Of a stretch of 64,000 bases of DNA, positions 1 to 12,820 are shown one piece after another (the first letter of the stretch is position 1; every line of letters starts with the position of its first letter). This stretch comes from Myrica gale (Eukaryota; Streptophyta; Magnoliopsida; Fagales; Myricaceae). The notes under the pieces are model-generated. The model searched no databases and was not told the origin of the DNA. It was given only the letters and a program-made list of their open reading frames with translations. Made by a program: the position numbers and the translations under genes. The stretch spans positions 10,990,874 to 11,054,873 of the forward strand of contig OZ005607.1 in the NCBI GenBank assembly GCA_963930655.1. Reading direction: 5' to 3'.

Positions 1-265
1 CTAGCCAAATGTGGTCCAGTCCGGACTGGTTTCATTTTTTCATTTCATTTTTAATTTTTTTTAGGTTAATTTTGAAGGGGGAAAGACATATAAAAATGTA
101 GAGTTTTAGTTTAGATTAAAATTAAACTTTTTTAAGTTTATAGTTTGTATTAAAAAATATAAGACATTTTTTTATTTATATTAATAAATCTGGTCCGGTC
201 CGGACCTCGAATCAAGTCCAGTTTTGCGGTCCGATCCGATCCGCGATTCTGTTTTGTTCAGCCCT
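1..265. mobile_element. hAT-like element, right end (continues off the left edge)
   Basis: The stretch ends in CAGCCCTA at position 265, the reverse of the TAGGGCTG terminus seen at 25425 and related to the terminus at 59839. Subterminal GGTCCGGTCCGGAC-type repeats occur near both the window edge and the right end, as in hAT-like non-autonomous elements. The left terminus is outside the window or at its edge, so no target duplication can be checked. Confidence 0.5.
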
Positions 266-1480
266 AGTATGTTCAAGTATATAAATGTAATTCAATGTCA
301 TGTTAGCCTTAAACACGTATCCAAAAACACGTCATACAGATTAACCACGAGATAAAATTATCATTTTACATGTAAAAACTAAATAAATACTTCGATTAAA
401 TTTACGAATTTTTTTAAATGAAAATACAAAATATCTGAAATTAATTGAAATTTGACAAAAATAATACCTGAAAGTGAAAGTAAAGAGTGTCAACATTCTC
501 ATAATTAAAGTGTGGTAAGTGAAAATATCATTTAATAAAAAGATAACATAATAGAAATGAAAATTCCTGCATTGGGTCAAATCTATGTGGCATCAAAGAT
601 CATCCATATTCAAATCAAAGATCTATTAATATTAGTCCGAAAAAAAAATTATTATAACACATAAGGATATTAGCAGTCTTGTGTGAATGTGACAAAGCTA
701 AAAAAGAAAAAAAAAATATATATTATTTCCTTCCACGCAATACATGAATGAGATGAGATATATGAAGAATTATTCCTTATAGGCATTAGTAGATTCTATA
801 GATGGTCAGTTGTTTCATCTCTTATAATCTTTTTCATACATCGAAGCCTAATTAATTTTCTACTTTATTGGGTTATGATCTACAGAATAAACTCAAACTC
901 ATTATCAGGCATGCTACCTTTGCTGATCAACTTGATAATATCACTTATTTTTAAGCAAGGGAATATAAAATTTTATTACAATAAATATAAAAATTTACTC
1001 GTCAGTTTTTTTAGATGTAATGACGGAATATGAATGAAAGGACCATTTTGCCACATGGGTGTGGACCTAGTGACCAAAATGTAAAAATAGTAAACCTAGT
1101 GACTATGTTGTCAGCGGGGTATAAAATATAGTGATCAAATTGTCAATTTCCCTTAAATAAAAAAATACAGTGTTTTATTTAATGATGATCTGACGTGATT
1201 AATCTAACTGACGTGACAGGGCATTCCGTTAAATGGATTGACTGATGTTTTACTACCGGACCAAATTGTCACAAGGGTATAAAATGAGTGACCATATAAT
1301 AAAAAAATAAAACATAGTGACTAAATCTGTAAATCATTATCTTGGTATAAATCTACTCATTATATTGCTAATTTAAAAAAAAAAAAAGAAAAGAACAAAG
1401 AGTCCAATGCGAAGATGATTCGTAATTTCAACTGAAAAAAAAAAAGATTCGTAATTTCGACAGAAAAAGCTCAAAACCAA
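266..1480. other. AT-rich intergenic stretch with degenerate repeat
   Basis: No gene is recognised. Positions about 960-1340 contain phrases such as 'gtgaccaaaatgt' and 'caaattgtcaatttccctt' that resemble terminal parts of the MULE-like elements elsewhere in the window. I cannot delimit an element here. Confidence 0.4.
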
Positions 1481-1498
1481 TTTGTAATCGTCGCGGAC

Positions 1499-4313
1499 GT
1501 GGAAGAGCCACCGTTCGGATCGTTCCTCAAAAGTTGTAAATGGGGAGCACGGACGTGCCGGACAACGACGACTTTCTCTGGCACGTTCAAGCAAGAAGCC
1601 GAGGATAACGAAGCACGTGAGGCCGAAATGCGCAGCTATCAGATCGATTTCGCGCGATTGATTCGGCGAATTTCGGAGGACGATTGGAGTGAGATCGGGG
1701 ACAATGACGAACAACCCTTCGGTTTCGTGGAGGGGTGTTCGAACTCAAAGGGCGTGGCGGAGAAAGACGGCGTTTTTATGTTATATACCCAGGGGATCGT
1801 AAGCGAGGAAAGGGTTAGGGGTGAGAAAACTGTAATGGCGGGGATAGGGGTGGCGATTTGCGACCCGAGGGGCAACCTGATATTAGAAGTTAGAAAGCCC
1901 TTGGTAGGGAACGGAATGAGCAAGAACGGAGCCCAGGCTAAGGCCTTGATCGAGGGGCTTAATGCGGCCCTTGGTTTGGGGTTGAAGCGGATAACCATTT
2001 ATTTTGACTACTACCCGCTTTACCAATTTGTGAGTCTCTATTCGTCTTCTTGGATTTGGAGTGTCAATTGGGATTTCAAGTGCTGCTTTTATACTAAGAT
2101 GTATCTCGCTTTGTCTGGGAATTATGATATCTGGCTTTGTGTTTATAAACGTTGGGGACAAACGTCTCGGGAGTCTCCAAGATGCTAAAACAACAATGTT
2201 ATGCTGCGACTACAGTTTGTTTCTAGACTCCATAAGCCTTTTTCTTTGTTCATTTTTGTGGACGTTGTGGCTTGCCCTCTTGTACCCTTTGGTGGCGCAC
2301 AATCACTCGGGAGTCTTGAAATGAGATATTAATATAACATGTTGGCATATATCCGGAATCCCATTTGGGACACCACCTTAACCCAAGTATAAGCCTATGG
2401 GTTTGTGCTCAATTGTATATTATTAACCTCTCAAACTTACATGAGTTGTTTTTTACAATATATTTATGCATTTGTTATAGAGGTTAACAGTAAACTGATG
2501 AAGATATTTTTCTGTTTTATCTTTATGTTCGATTTGGAGTTTGATGGAGATGATTATACTTGTATTTTCATGTCTTTGCGGTGCTCATTCCATCCTCATT
2601 CTCAAAATGTCTTCTGAGTTTTTCATTGACTCTTCTATGGTCTTAAATGCTAATATGCCCTTGATTGAGGTTGTTGGCATTATATTTTACAAATGCAGGT
2701 TAATGGGAGATGGCCACCAAAACAACACAAGATTGCAGCACTGATAAATCAGCTGAATCTTCTTCAAAGCGAATTTATATATTGCCAACCACAGTTTGTG
2801 GCTCGAAATGATATTAAATATGCATTTAAGCTTGCGAGAGATGCAATAGTGTCTCAAGTTAGAAGTCCTGCAGAATCAAGCCATGGGAAGAATCTCACTG
2901 AGACGTGTTATTTGTTTTGAAGACACTGATGTTAGTCAGATGTTTTCAGTTGATGGCTGCCTTCACCGATATTGCTTTTCTTGTATGAAACAGCATGTGG
3001 AGGTAAAGTTGCTTCATGAGATGGTGCCCAAATGCCCTCATGAAGGCTGTAAATCAGAGCTTGTGGTTGAAAGCTGCAGAAAGTTGTTGACTGCTAAGTC
3101 AATAGAGATCTTGACCCAACGCCTACGGGAAGCTTCAATTCCGATTACAGAGAGAGTTTATTGCCCGTACCCAAGGTGCTCAACTCTGATGTCAAGAAAT
3201 GAGGTTGATGAATACACCAAAGATTTTGTGGATGTTGAACGATCTGGAGCCAGGAAATGCGTGACATGTCATGGCCTGTTTTGTATCAGTTGCCGGGTCA
3301 CTTGGCACAGTAACATGACGTGCCATGGTTACAAACTGTCGAATCCTCATCCCTTTACAGAAGATGTGAAGCTGAAGTCTCTTGCAACAAGGAATCTTTG
3401 GCGCCAGTGTGTGAGGTGCAACCATATGATTGAGCTTGCTGAAGGGTGCTTCCACATGACTTGCAGGTATTCCCTTTTGTCCAAGTTGACCTGTGTCCTT
3501 ATCACTGGTTTTCCTTTTAGTACCTCTGTCTAGCATCTTATTTATTGTTTTTTTGTTACAGATTAATTACTTGCTTGCTTGAATTTCACTATGCACACAT
3601 TTAAGCTGAGATCAGTGGGGGAGTTCGAGATTCCCGTTTTAAACTGTTGTGTGATCATTATATACATTCTTTCTCTTAACTTAAATTTCAATGAGATTAT
3701 TATATGAGATGCAAGGCACTTCTGCAAGAATCTTAGCCTAGGAAGATGTTTTTAAACTCGTAGCTGATATGAGAATTTTTAAGAAAAAAGGTGCTTCGGA
3801 TTGTTTGTCTGTGCACAAAGGACCCAAGTCAAAGGCACCAGAAGAACAAGAGAGCGAGAACAGAGTAGATAGGGAATAAAAAATGCTTGTGGTCTGGGAT
3901 CCCATACAAACGGGGATTATCGGTGGAGCCGAATGAGATCAATGGATACATGTACTCAATTCCAAATTGTTGGATAGAAACTCTGCAGGACATGTAGTGG
4001 TCATGCCATGAAAGGTTGGAATCTGCATAGTAATTAGAGATTTCCTGCTTGGAATAGAACCTAGATTAAATTTGCTGAAGAACTTCTATTTTCCATATAA
4101 GGTTTGATCTGTATGCTCTCATTGTTTCTCAGATGTGAGTATGAGTTCTGCTATAATTGTGGAGCTGAGTGGAAGAAGAAACAAGCTACGTGTTCCTGTC
4201 CCCTTTGGGTTGAGGATAATATATGGTTCGAGCAGGATAGATTATTTGATAATGAGGATGAAGATGAAGCTGAAGATGCTGAGTACTATGACTCTGATTC
4301 AGATTTTTATTGA
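1499..4313 (+). pseudogene. RBR-A: RNase H-like/RING-IBR-RING E3 ligase, frameshifted
   Basis: This is a three-exon copy of the RBR genes downstream: exon 1 about 1499-2029 (donor GTGAGT), exon 2 2699-3466, exon 3 4133-4313. Exon 1 encodes the RNase H-like domain (about AEDNEAR to YPLYQF). Exons 2-3 encode RING1, IBR and RING2, including the expected catalytic Cys in EGCFHMTC, and an acidic tail ending DSDSDFY. At 2904-2908 the ETC-VICFEDTD reading is broken: two bases of a GTGT run are missing relative to RBR-B, and the upstream frame stops within a few codons. The exon sum (1480 nt) is two short of a multiple of three, which agrees with this. The N-terminus is also uncertain: an ATG at 1540 opens MGSTDVPDNDDFLWHVQ in a different frame, suggesting a second indel near 1590. 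A sequencing error is the alternative. The RBR identity is secure; the loss of function is likely. Confidence 0.8.
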
Positions 4314-4338
4314 ACAGATATTTTTCCTTCTCCTTTGC

Positions 4339-4360
4339 TCTCTCTCTCTCTCTCTCTCTT
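4339..4360 (+). repeat. (CT)n microsatellite
   Basis: A pure CT run immediately 3' of RBR-A, probably in its former 3' UTR. Confidence 0.8.
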
Positions 4361-6345
4361 TTGGAACTGCGTTGGCAAAATATTTTGTTTATTCTGATAT
4401 AAAAGCACCTTCAGACTATTTGTGAACCTTTATCCTTTTCTATACATCTCTCGTCTACTAATCTTGCATTTATTTTCTAGTCATAAATACTTCAATTGTC
4501 ATCCCATTAATTTTCTAAATATTATCATCTCATTGCCCAAATGCTCAATAAGGAATACGGCAAATTAATGATAATTGATTTTAGTTAATTAAGGTTGCTT
4601 GTGTACAATCCTCCGATAGCACTGCAAATTCTAAATGTTTCCTTATTCTATCCTAATTTGATTTACTGCCCATCATAGCTTCCAAGAAATAAAGTAAACC
4701 CACATATTTACCCTTTTATTTCCTAAATTAAAGTCTACATGTCTCCTATTTATATATATAAGCTATACTAAAAAAAAAAATCAAAATCCGTACATACCCA
4801 AAAAATATTTATGGAACCTTAAAATGGAAAGAAAAAATACAAAATAAAGTAACAACTTAAAGAAACAAATGTCCCGCTTGAAGATCTGTAGGGTCGAGAA
4901 TTGGAAAGTAATTCTTCTGACTCGTCTGTCAAAAATACACCCTTAATTATACTCTAAAATATTAATATATTTATACTTTATTCCTCGTATTACAATTTGA
5001 TCGTTAAAATTGTGAGACATACCTTATTTTTCAATGATTTTAACAATAAGATAATATTATAATTTGCAAGGTGTAAATATATTAGTAGTTAAGAGTTTTG
5101 CATGTAATTAAGTTTGATAGTTTATAGTTCAAGACGTAAATTGTAAAAAGTGAATTAATTAAAAGGTACAGTGTGTGTAATAGTCTATTTGGGTTCAATA
5201 GTTATTATTCTTAGGAAGTCCAATGTGTTCTCTAACTCAATTTTTAAAATAAAATGTGTATAAAAAATACTTAATCTTATTGAATGAATTAATCAAACCA
5301 AGTCTATATATTTTTTTCTGATTAGATAGTTGAAAGTAGGGAAGGTGTTGAAGTATGGTGTAGCATTGTGGGTCCAATTTGATAGAGGTTTCTTTTAATT
5401 CCATCTATACACGGGAATCAATCCGGACAAGAAATCCGGGAAACTACGTGGATGTTCGGTTAAGGAGTTTTGTGTTTTAAGAATTTTTATGTGATGTTAA
5501 GTTTATTAGTACGCGTGTCATAGTTATTTTTATGTGGTGTTAAAAATAATGTTTGGTTAGAGAATTGTGAGAATTCAAAAAATCCTGAGGATTTTTTTAA
5601 CCCAACCGTGTTGTAGGGAAAGAGTAACTTTTTATCGATATATACTGCATTTATTTAAATACAAAATTAGCAATTTTCTTAAAAAGAACGTCATGAAACA
5701 GCGTCATGAAACAGCTTAAAGAGTTCACGTGGTATTCAAAATTTTGGTCTCTAATTAAAATATTACAAAAATATTTATCTCTTCATTCATCAAATTATTA
5801 TTTTTTGTTATTATAATATTCATTTAAATTTTTTATTTCTTTAATTTTTCAACAACTCCGGTAAACTATCCCCACTTTTTAAACATTCAAACAACCGTCA
5901 TAGTTAGAATCTCCTATTACCAACCCTATTACCAACTGGCAGGATCCTACGAATATGTTAGGTTTGTTTTGATCTCAAAACGTTTTTAAAAAAATTTCAC
6001 AATAATTTTTTCATCATTTTAATACATTTTTACAAACTCAAACAATTTTTAACACATTTTTACAAATTCCAATAATTTTAATAATTTTTTTCACCAATTC
6101 TAAAAGAATCTACATTACCTTCCAAAAATACAAACACATAAAATATTTTCAAAACTAAACTTTTTTGTGTTTGAGTGCTAAAATTTTAATTAGGATATTA
6201 AATTTGGTAAAAAAGTAAAGATAAATAATTTTTAATATTTATTATAGTAAAAAATAATAATGTGATAAGAAAGATAGATTATATTATAATTTTTTATTGT
6301 GTTAAAATTTGTAGGACGACAAAATTTTACTTAAAAGAAACGTAG
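4361..6345. other. AT-rich intergenic DNA, no gene seen
   Basis: No coding similarity is recognised on either strand. The part from about 5950 to 6170 is very AT-rich with repeated TTTTTACAAA-type phrases and looks like a decayed MITE, but ends are not clear. Confidence 0.5.
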
Positions 6346-6347
6346 GG

Positions 6348-6523
6348 TGCGTTTGCACCAAAAATATCACAATATTTTTCATCAACTTACAATAAAATAT
6401 TACAATATAATCTCTCTCTCCTATAAAAAAATATAAAAAATTACAAAAAATATAAAAAATTACCTCAGTCTTCACTTTTTCACTAAACCCAATACCAAAA
6501 ATTTTTCAACACAAACACAATCG
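6348..6523. mobile_element. MITE, 'GTGCGTTTGCACC' family
   Basis: An AT-rich block bounded by GGTGCGTTTGCACC on the left and CAAACACAATCG on the right. A closely similar sequence in reverse orientation lies at about 42738-42914, where it interrupts one copy of a segmental duplication. A more diverged relative is at about 7039-7232. It has no coding capacity. Confidence 0.6.
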
Positions 6524-6534
6524 TAATCTCATCA

Positions 6535-7290
6535 GTTTGGCCCCACTGTCTCTCTAGCTTCCACTTTTCTTCGACAAAGCTACCCTTGCGTTCTTAACAA
6601 GCTAGTAAGAGGTCTGGTAAAATAAATTACAAAAAAATACAAAGAGAAGATAAATCCTAAGCGGGTGACGTTTGTTTTTCAATATTTTCACTCTTCAATA
6701 TTTTTAAACAATTATAAAATAATTCCTCTTTTTTCATTAAATTATAAAATAATATTATACTATTCAATCTTTTCTCTCTTTATTTTTTCATAAAATACTA
6801 TATTTTTTTACAAATCTCAGTACTTAAAATTTTCAAAACCCCAATATTTTCACAAACAAACACTCCTAACCGGAAACAAAGCCCGAAACCAAAAAAAAAC
6901 ACGAATTAAGAAAAAAAGATGTTTTCAAAACCAAACAAAAGATATTCGAGTCTTGGAATTTGGCCCACTGTCTCTCTCGCTTCCACTTTTCTTCAACAAA
7001 AGCTACCCTGGTCCCTTGCGTTCTTAACAAGCTAGTAAGGTTGTGTTTGTATTTAAAAATTTTACAAATTTTTTACTCTTTTATAATAAAATATTATAAT
7101 ATAATTTCTTTTTTTCATCCAATCATAACTTTTTACTACAAAAAATATAAAAAATTACCCCTCTTCACTTTTTTACTAAACACAATACCAAAAATTTTAA
7201 CTAACCAAAATTTTTCAAAAGAAACACACCCTACAGGAACTGGCAAAATAAATTTCCAAAAACAAGAAATGGAAAACAAAGACAAGATAA
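6535..7290. repeat. Local direct duplication upstream of RBR-B, with MITEs between
   Basis: The phrase GGCCCACTGTCTCTCTCGCT and the following sequence up to AACAAGCTAGTAAG occur at about 6538-6610 and again at 6961-7036. A matching 'ataaatcctaagc' follows each. A related phrase precedes RBR-C at 16782. The two copies are separated by a MITE-like block (about 6668-6871), and a further MITE-like block lies at about 7039-7232. The repeated sequence is therefore the ancestral promoter-proximal or 5' UTR region of this gene family. Confidence 0.65.
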
Positions 7291-7396
7291 ATCCTAAGCA
7301 TCAAGTGGAAAGGAAGCCTGAAGGGAACGTGACATGGCGAAGAGTGCCGTAACGGACGACCTCAACACCACACTCTCTGAGCAATCCCGAGTCCTC

Positions 7397-10300
7397 ATGG
7401 CGGCGAAAACACTCGACTCCGACCTCGACTTCGCCTGTCAACTCCAAATGGAAGAAGCAATTAACGCCTCACTCGCTCTCCAACCATCAAGCTCGAGGTC
7501 TCGGCCACCATCACAACCAAGTCCTAACGTCGACGTTTACTCTCCCAACGACGGCGTATTAGACATCGCTGCGACGCTAATGATGCATGACGTGGACAGG
7601 TACATGCAAGAACACTTTGACCGCGAGCGAAGCGAGGCGGAGATGAGGAGAATGCGCGAGGATCTGGACCGTCGGATCCACGATCAGAAGTTCGCGGACT
7701 ACATTCTCAACATCTCCGACGAAGAATGGAGAATCCACGGGGACAATTACCACCGCCCGTACCGCATTGATGCTTCGTCTTCTTCTTCTTCGACCGCTCT
7801 GGTTGACACCGAGTGTTTTAGGCTCTATTTCAATGGCCTGGTGAGCGAAGAGAACGTTAGGGGTATGAAGGTAATGGTGGCTGGGGCTGGGGTGGCGATT
7901 TGCGATTCCAAGGATAGGCCGATCTTGGAGGTGAAGAAAAATCTGGAGGCGTTCGTTGATGGTCAGGTCGTGACAAATGAAGTTGCAACGCTTGAGGCCC
8001 TGATTCAAGGGCTTGATAGAGCTCTCAGCTTGAACTTGAAAAGGATCACCTTTTTATGCGATCACTATAATGTTCACCAATATGTGAGTCCTATTTTACT
8101 ATCATTGTTTTTGCAAATGTTCGGTTCGGTTGTTATAATAGTGTCAGTAATATTTTTTTTGGATTAATTACAAATTTTTCTCACAAACATTCTTAAATAT
8201 CCCAACAAATTTTAACCCGTTGCAATTCTTCCTCACAAACTATACTTCTAGTTACGATTTCATCTCCAAACCTGATAGTAGTTGTTTATTACCTACATAA
8301 TGCACAACACTTTTGGATTTCGGCAAATATACAGCCTCTTCAAAAAAACGTATGTAACAAGTTCTGTGAATACACTTTGGAGGACGCAAGTCCTTGCATT
8401 TAGTTTGTCAGTTTCCCTCCTTCAGAACTGTTCTAGTCACCATGTACAGATATTCCCAAGGTCCAAACGACTGGAAAATGGTAGAAAGTCCATTATTTAA
8501 ACTTCTCTTTTTGAGCTTTTCAAATACGCTATTACCATTTTCTGAGTTTGCCTCAGTTTGTCAGTGTTGTCAATTATTAGCATGTGCATGTTAATTTCTA
8601 AATGACAGCTCAGGTTAGCTCTTTGGAAGTAGGTATTACCATTATTCTGTTGTTGCAGAAGATTTTCATTTCTCTTCTCCAGTATGATATGATCAGATAC
8701 CATTTCTTCATGGGCATGTTAAAATGATATATCTGTTTTGAAATTTCAATATTGTTTCTTATCTGGTATGCTTGAATTTTATTTGAATTGGCAATATTTA
8801 TAGTGTCTGTTGGTGAAGCCTAGTAATGTCAACAATCACATATGAACCAGTGTTTAGAGCCACTGGTCATTTCAGTCAAGGTAAGCTCTTGCGCTACAAA
8901 GATCGATAGAGGTGGTTGACTTTGTGCTTTTGAGTACAGGTTACAGGCAGAGTACCACCACCTCAGAGCAAGATTGCTGCATTAGTCAATCGGGTGGCTC
9001 TTCTTCGAAGAAAATTTGTATACTGCAATCCTTCTCTTGTGGCACACGATAATATTATGCACGCCTTTAAGTCTGCAAGAGATGCTATAGTTTCTCAAAT
9101 TACCTGGCCGGAAGAAACTAGCAAGGGCAAGAGTATGAAGGAGACATGCGTAATTTGCTTTGAAGATACTGATGCTGATGACATGTTTTCAGTTGATCTT
9201 TGCCTGCACCGGTATTGCTTTTCTTGTATGAAACAGCATGTGGAGGTCAAGTTGCTAAATGGGATGGTAGCAAAGTGCCCTCATGAAGGCTGTAACTCTG
9301 AGGTGAATATTGATAGATGTCGAAAATTCTTGGATCCAAAAGTGGTTCAAGTGATTAGCCAACGCAGGAAGGAATCTTCTATTCCTACTAAGGAGAAAGT
9401 TTATTGCCCATATCCAAGGTGTTCTGTATTGATGTCAAAAAGTGAGGTTCTCCAATATACCCAGACTACACAGGCTGTTGCTAAAGAATCTGGACTCAGG
9501 AAATGCATGAAATGTCATTACTACTTCTGTATCAATTGCAAAGTCCCTTGGCATTACAATAAGACCTGCTATGATTACAAGAGATCAAATCCTCATTCCT
9601 GTCCAGAAGATGCAAAGCTTAAGTCTCTGGCAACAACGAAAAGCTGGAGTGAGTGTAAGAAGTGTAACCATGTAATTGAACTGGCGGAAGGTTGCTATCA
9701 CATCACTTGCAGGTGCTTTGTTATCCTTCTGTCTATTCTTGTTGTTATCTATAGGCATACATATATCTCTGTATGGTGTCGTCAATGCTGTTTTATGGAG
9801 GGAGAAAAGATACTAAAAACAGATAAAGAGGACGTACATCTTTGAAAAACTAGATGATTGAGTAGCTAGCAAATGGGATAGGAAATTGGGTGATTGGAGA
9901 ATCCATTTCACGGATTGAAAGTGCACCGAGTCCTCCATTTGCTATGAGATATGGTCTGAAAAACAGCAATAGATCCTGTAGATTTGAAGCCACGGCCAGC
10001 CAGAAGTTGTCCAAGTCACTGATTACATGTTTGTTTTGTTTTTTTCCTATGCACCAGGTGTCTATTTTTAACTCTTTTCGCTCGTTTCTTCTTCCAGCCA
10101 TCAGACTTTCCTGCCTCAGTATTATATTTCTGTCCCCAGTTCAAACTCGAAATCTCTTAGACTCTTCCCGAGTTCCTTGATCTTCTTCTCAACAAACATG
10201 CTGCTATTGAAATAGTTTCTCCATTTTTCAACAAATTTTCCAAGTGGCAAGCAAGGAACGAAAAGAAGAATTGCTCCCAAAGCTACTACTAACCTGTTTC

Positions 10301-10870
10301 CTCTTTTTCTCATCAACAAGATGTATTTCTTAACTTGATGTTTAGTGTTCCAATTTTATGTCAGTACCAGAGGCTAATTTAGTTTTTGCCAGACTCTGTG
10401 TTCATGTCTTCATCCAATAATGAACTGTATTCTGTTTCTAATATAGGCAAATGTATGATTACGAAGTATTGTGCTCTATATGTAGCTTAATAAAAACAAA
10501 AAAGCACCAAAACAAATCCTGGCTCCGACATCAGTCTGCCCCACTCCCACTTCTCTCCTTTAGTGCTTAAACAAATAGCTCATTTGGTTGGTTTAGGAGA
10601 TTGGTACTTTTTTATCCTGTCCTAATCTTTCTCATAACATTCTTCCCCTTTTACTTCTGAAAGGGAAAAAGTCATATGACGGCCATGCTCTGTTTTTTTG
10701 TTCGTGGTAATGTCACTTGGATTTTTCCTCTGCAATGTTTTCGCAGATGTGGACATGAATTTTGCTATACTTGTGGAGCTGAGTGGAAGAATAAGAAAGC
10801 TACATGTTCCTGTCCAATCTGGGATGAGCGGAACATCATACGTGATGTACGGCAGAGACAGAGGAGATGA
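7397..10870 (+). CDS. RBR-B: RBR-type E3 ubiquitin ligase with RNase H-like domain
   Basis: Three exons, 7397-8083, 8940-9712 and 10747-10870, join in frame to 527 residues. The first intron has donor GTGAGT and acceptor TACAG, and the second follows CACTTGCAG. The N-terminal part (about 138-229) is an RNase H-like (RVT_3) domain. RING1 starts at Cys299 with Cys302, Cys317, His319, Cys322, Cys325, Cys342 and Cys347. An IBR with KCMKCHYYFC and CKVPWH follows. RING2 spans about 468-496, with Cys481 in AEGCYHITC at the place of the RBR thioester cysteine. Known for the family: RBR ligases accept ubiquitin from an E2 on the RING2 cysteine and pass it to substrate; plant relatives of this layout are called RSL1/RNF217-like. 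I chose the ATG at 7397 because RBR-C lacks the in-frame upstream ATG (7334) and starts at the equivalent MAAKTLDSD. The substrate is unknown. Confidence 0.88.
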
Positions 10871-11900
10871 TTAGGAGTATGATTGCTCTTTAGTATATAG
10901 ATAGAACTAGATGAAGAAAGAGTCTACATCTGCTTGGCTCCCTCCCCCTCTCTCTTCAACCTCGTCTGGTTGGATGAGTCTTTATTTCTCTACCTTATTT
11001 GTTTAGCTTTTGTTGGCTTAAAACACATCATGTCATGGCTTTTCAGCTTTTGTTAAATTTATCAGTCTCTGATTACACGTATTACAGATTTCCTGCGGTG
11101 ATCAATCTATAGTTGTTTCTCTTTCCCTTTATTCCACCCTGTTTGGTATATTTTAGTGGGAAAAAAACTTTAAATGTTGAGGTTTTTAGGTACATGTCTT
11201 GTAGCCTGTAGGTAGAAATAGAATTTGGAAATGGGTTGTATTGTCTGGAGCTTTGACTACTACGTAGTTATTGTATATCAAAATGCTTTACGAAATATAT
11301 ACGCCATCTCAAGAAAAATTGTAAATCAAGAGGATTAGAAGATTAGAAAGAAGAAAAAGCCGGTTCCTCGAAACTAAATTTAAATAAATAAATATTAAAA
11401 ATTAATAATAAAAAAAAGGAAGGATGGTTTCTACGCCTGGGGCACAGAGATGATAGATATTCCGATTCTAATCTTATACGATAGCTTAACACCTGTCAGA
11501 CTTGTGATATAGAAGATGATAGATATTCCGATTCTAATCTTATATGTAATATTTTATTCAAGTAATAGAATTAATATTTTTTAAAAAAATGTTAAAGACT
11601 AAATACTCTCTCTCTCTTAACAGAGTTAAAAGAGTTGTCCGGTTTTTTTTTTTCTCGTGTAATTATAGTTCGTTTTATGGTCGTTTAAGGATAATCTCTC
11701 TCTCTTCGTTTTATTTGATATTGGTCGTACGGTTTTCGCCCACCCATGTGGCTTCCAACCACATAGACGGGGGAGAGCGTTTATCAATTATCATTATGCC
11801 ATTATCCATATGGAGCGATTCTTCCAACTCTGGAATCACATAAATTATTATGTAAAAAGGGACCACGGAAATGATTAACGCCACTCTCCCCACCCTCAAA
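10871..11900. other. 3' region of RBR-B and start of the duplicated flank
   Basis: Close similarity to the RBR-C 3' side runs to about 11093 and then stops abruptly. From about 11640 (TTCGTTTTATGGTCG) the sequence again matches the C unit at 21640 and 22760 onward. It carries no recognisable gene. Confidence 0.6.
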
Positions 11901-11906
11901 AGCTTA

Positions 11907-12112
11907 AGGCTATGGTTGGTTTGGTTTTGAAAATATTTTTTTTGTTTGTGTTTTTGAGATGCAGTATAGATTTTTTTTTGAGATTAGAGAAAAATTTGTT
12001 AAAAATTATTAAAATTTGTAAAAAGATAATTTAATTTGTAAAAAGTTTTGAAATTAATAAAAAAATTATTTGAATTTTTTTAAAACGTGTTGAGATAAAA
12101 ACAAACATAGCC
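11907..12112. mobile_element. Tourist/Harbinger-like MITE
   Basis: The termini AGGCTATGG and ACATAGCC are inverted, and the element is flanked by TTA (11904-11906) and TTA (12113-12115), the target duplication typical of PIF/Harbinger MITEs. The homologous place in the RBR-C unit (about 23770) runs straight from AAAGCTTTAGG into the flanking sequence, so it is an empty site. Confidence 0.7.
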
Positions 12113-12419
12113 TTAGATCTTCTTGTGCTGCTATCGGCGGTTTCTCAGTGGTCCACTTCTGTACGTTTTAATGCTTTGCTAACTAACTTTATCAATCTCT
12201 CTCTTCTTGTAACTTTGCCATCTCCTAAAGCGTAACTTAGATACTGTTAAGAATAAGATAACCATTCTTTCTTTCTTTTCTTTTTTTCAAATTCCTGTGA
12301 CCTTATTTGCTGAAAAATTTGAAAAAGACTGCGAGTAGACTCCACCTTTGATTCACCTAAAAAAAAGGAAAAAGACAACATAAGGTGGTAATTACTCTAC
12401 TACAAGGGGAATAATATTT

Positions 12420-12820
12420 ACGGAATAAATATATTTTTCACCCATCAATTATAGATCTATGACAAATTGTATTCTAAACTATCAATTTTGACACATTGCA
12501 CACTCTAATTACCAATGTTAAACATTTTGCACCTTAAACTATCAATTTTGACATATTACATCATCCAACTACTAATGTTAAACATTTTGCACCCTCCATC
12601 TGACAATAATATCTTCGAAAAATTAATGAATTTGCAACAAAATTTTCTATATATGAAAAATGGGTTAATGACATTATCGTCATTTTAGTCTAAAAATATA
12701 ACAAAAGGTGCAATGTGTCTAAAATTGGTAGATATAGGGTACAATGTGTCAAAACTGGTAGTTCATGGTGCAAAGTGCAACCTATGGTAGTTCGTGGGTG
12801 AAAAATTATATTTCCCCCAA
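12420..12820. mobile_element. Long-TIR MITE or foldback element
   Basis: The left end 'ataaatatatttttcaccca' is inverted relative to 'tgggtgaaaaattatatttc' at about 12797-12816. Inner repeats of 'aactatcaattttgacacat' type on the left are mirrored by 'caatgtgtcaaaactggtag' on the right. No ORF of interest and no clear target duplication. Confidence 0.6.

Noticed and set aside
7334..7396. Upstream in-frame ATG of RBR-B adding 21 residues
   Set aside because: RBR-C has ATT at the same place, and both share MAAKTLDSD at the next ATG; the extension is better read as 5' UTR.
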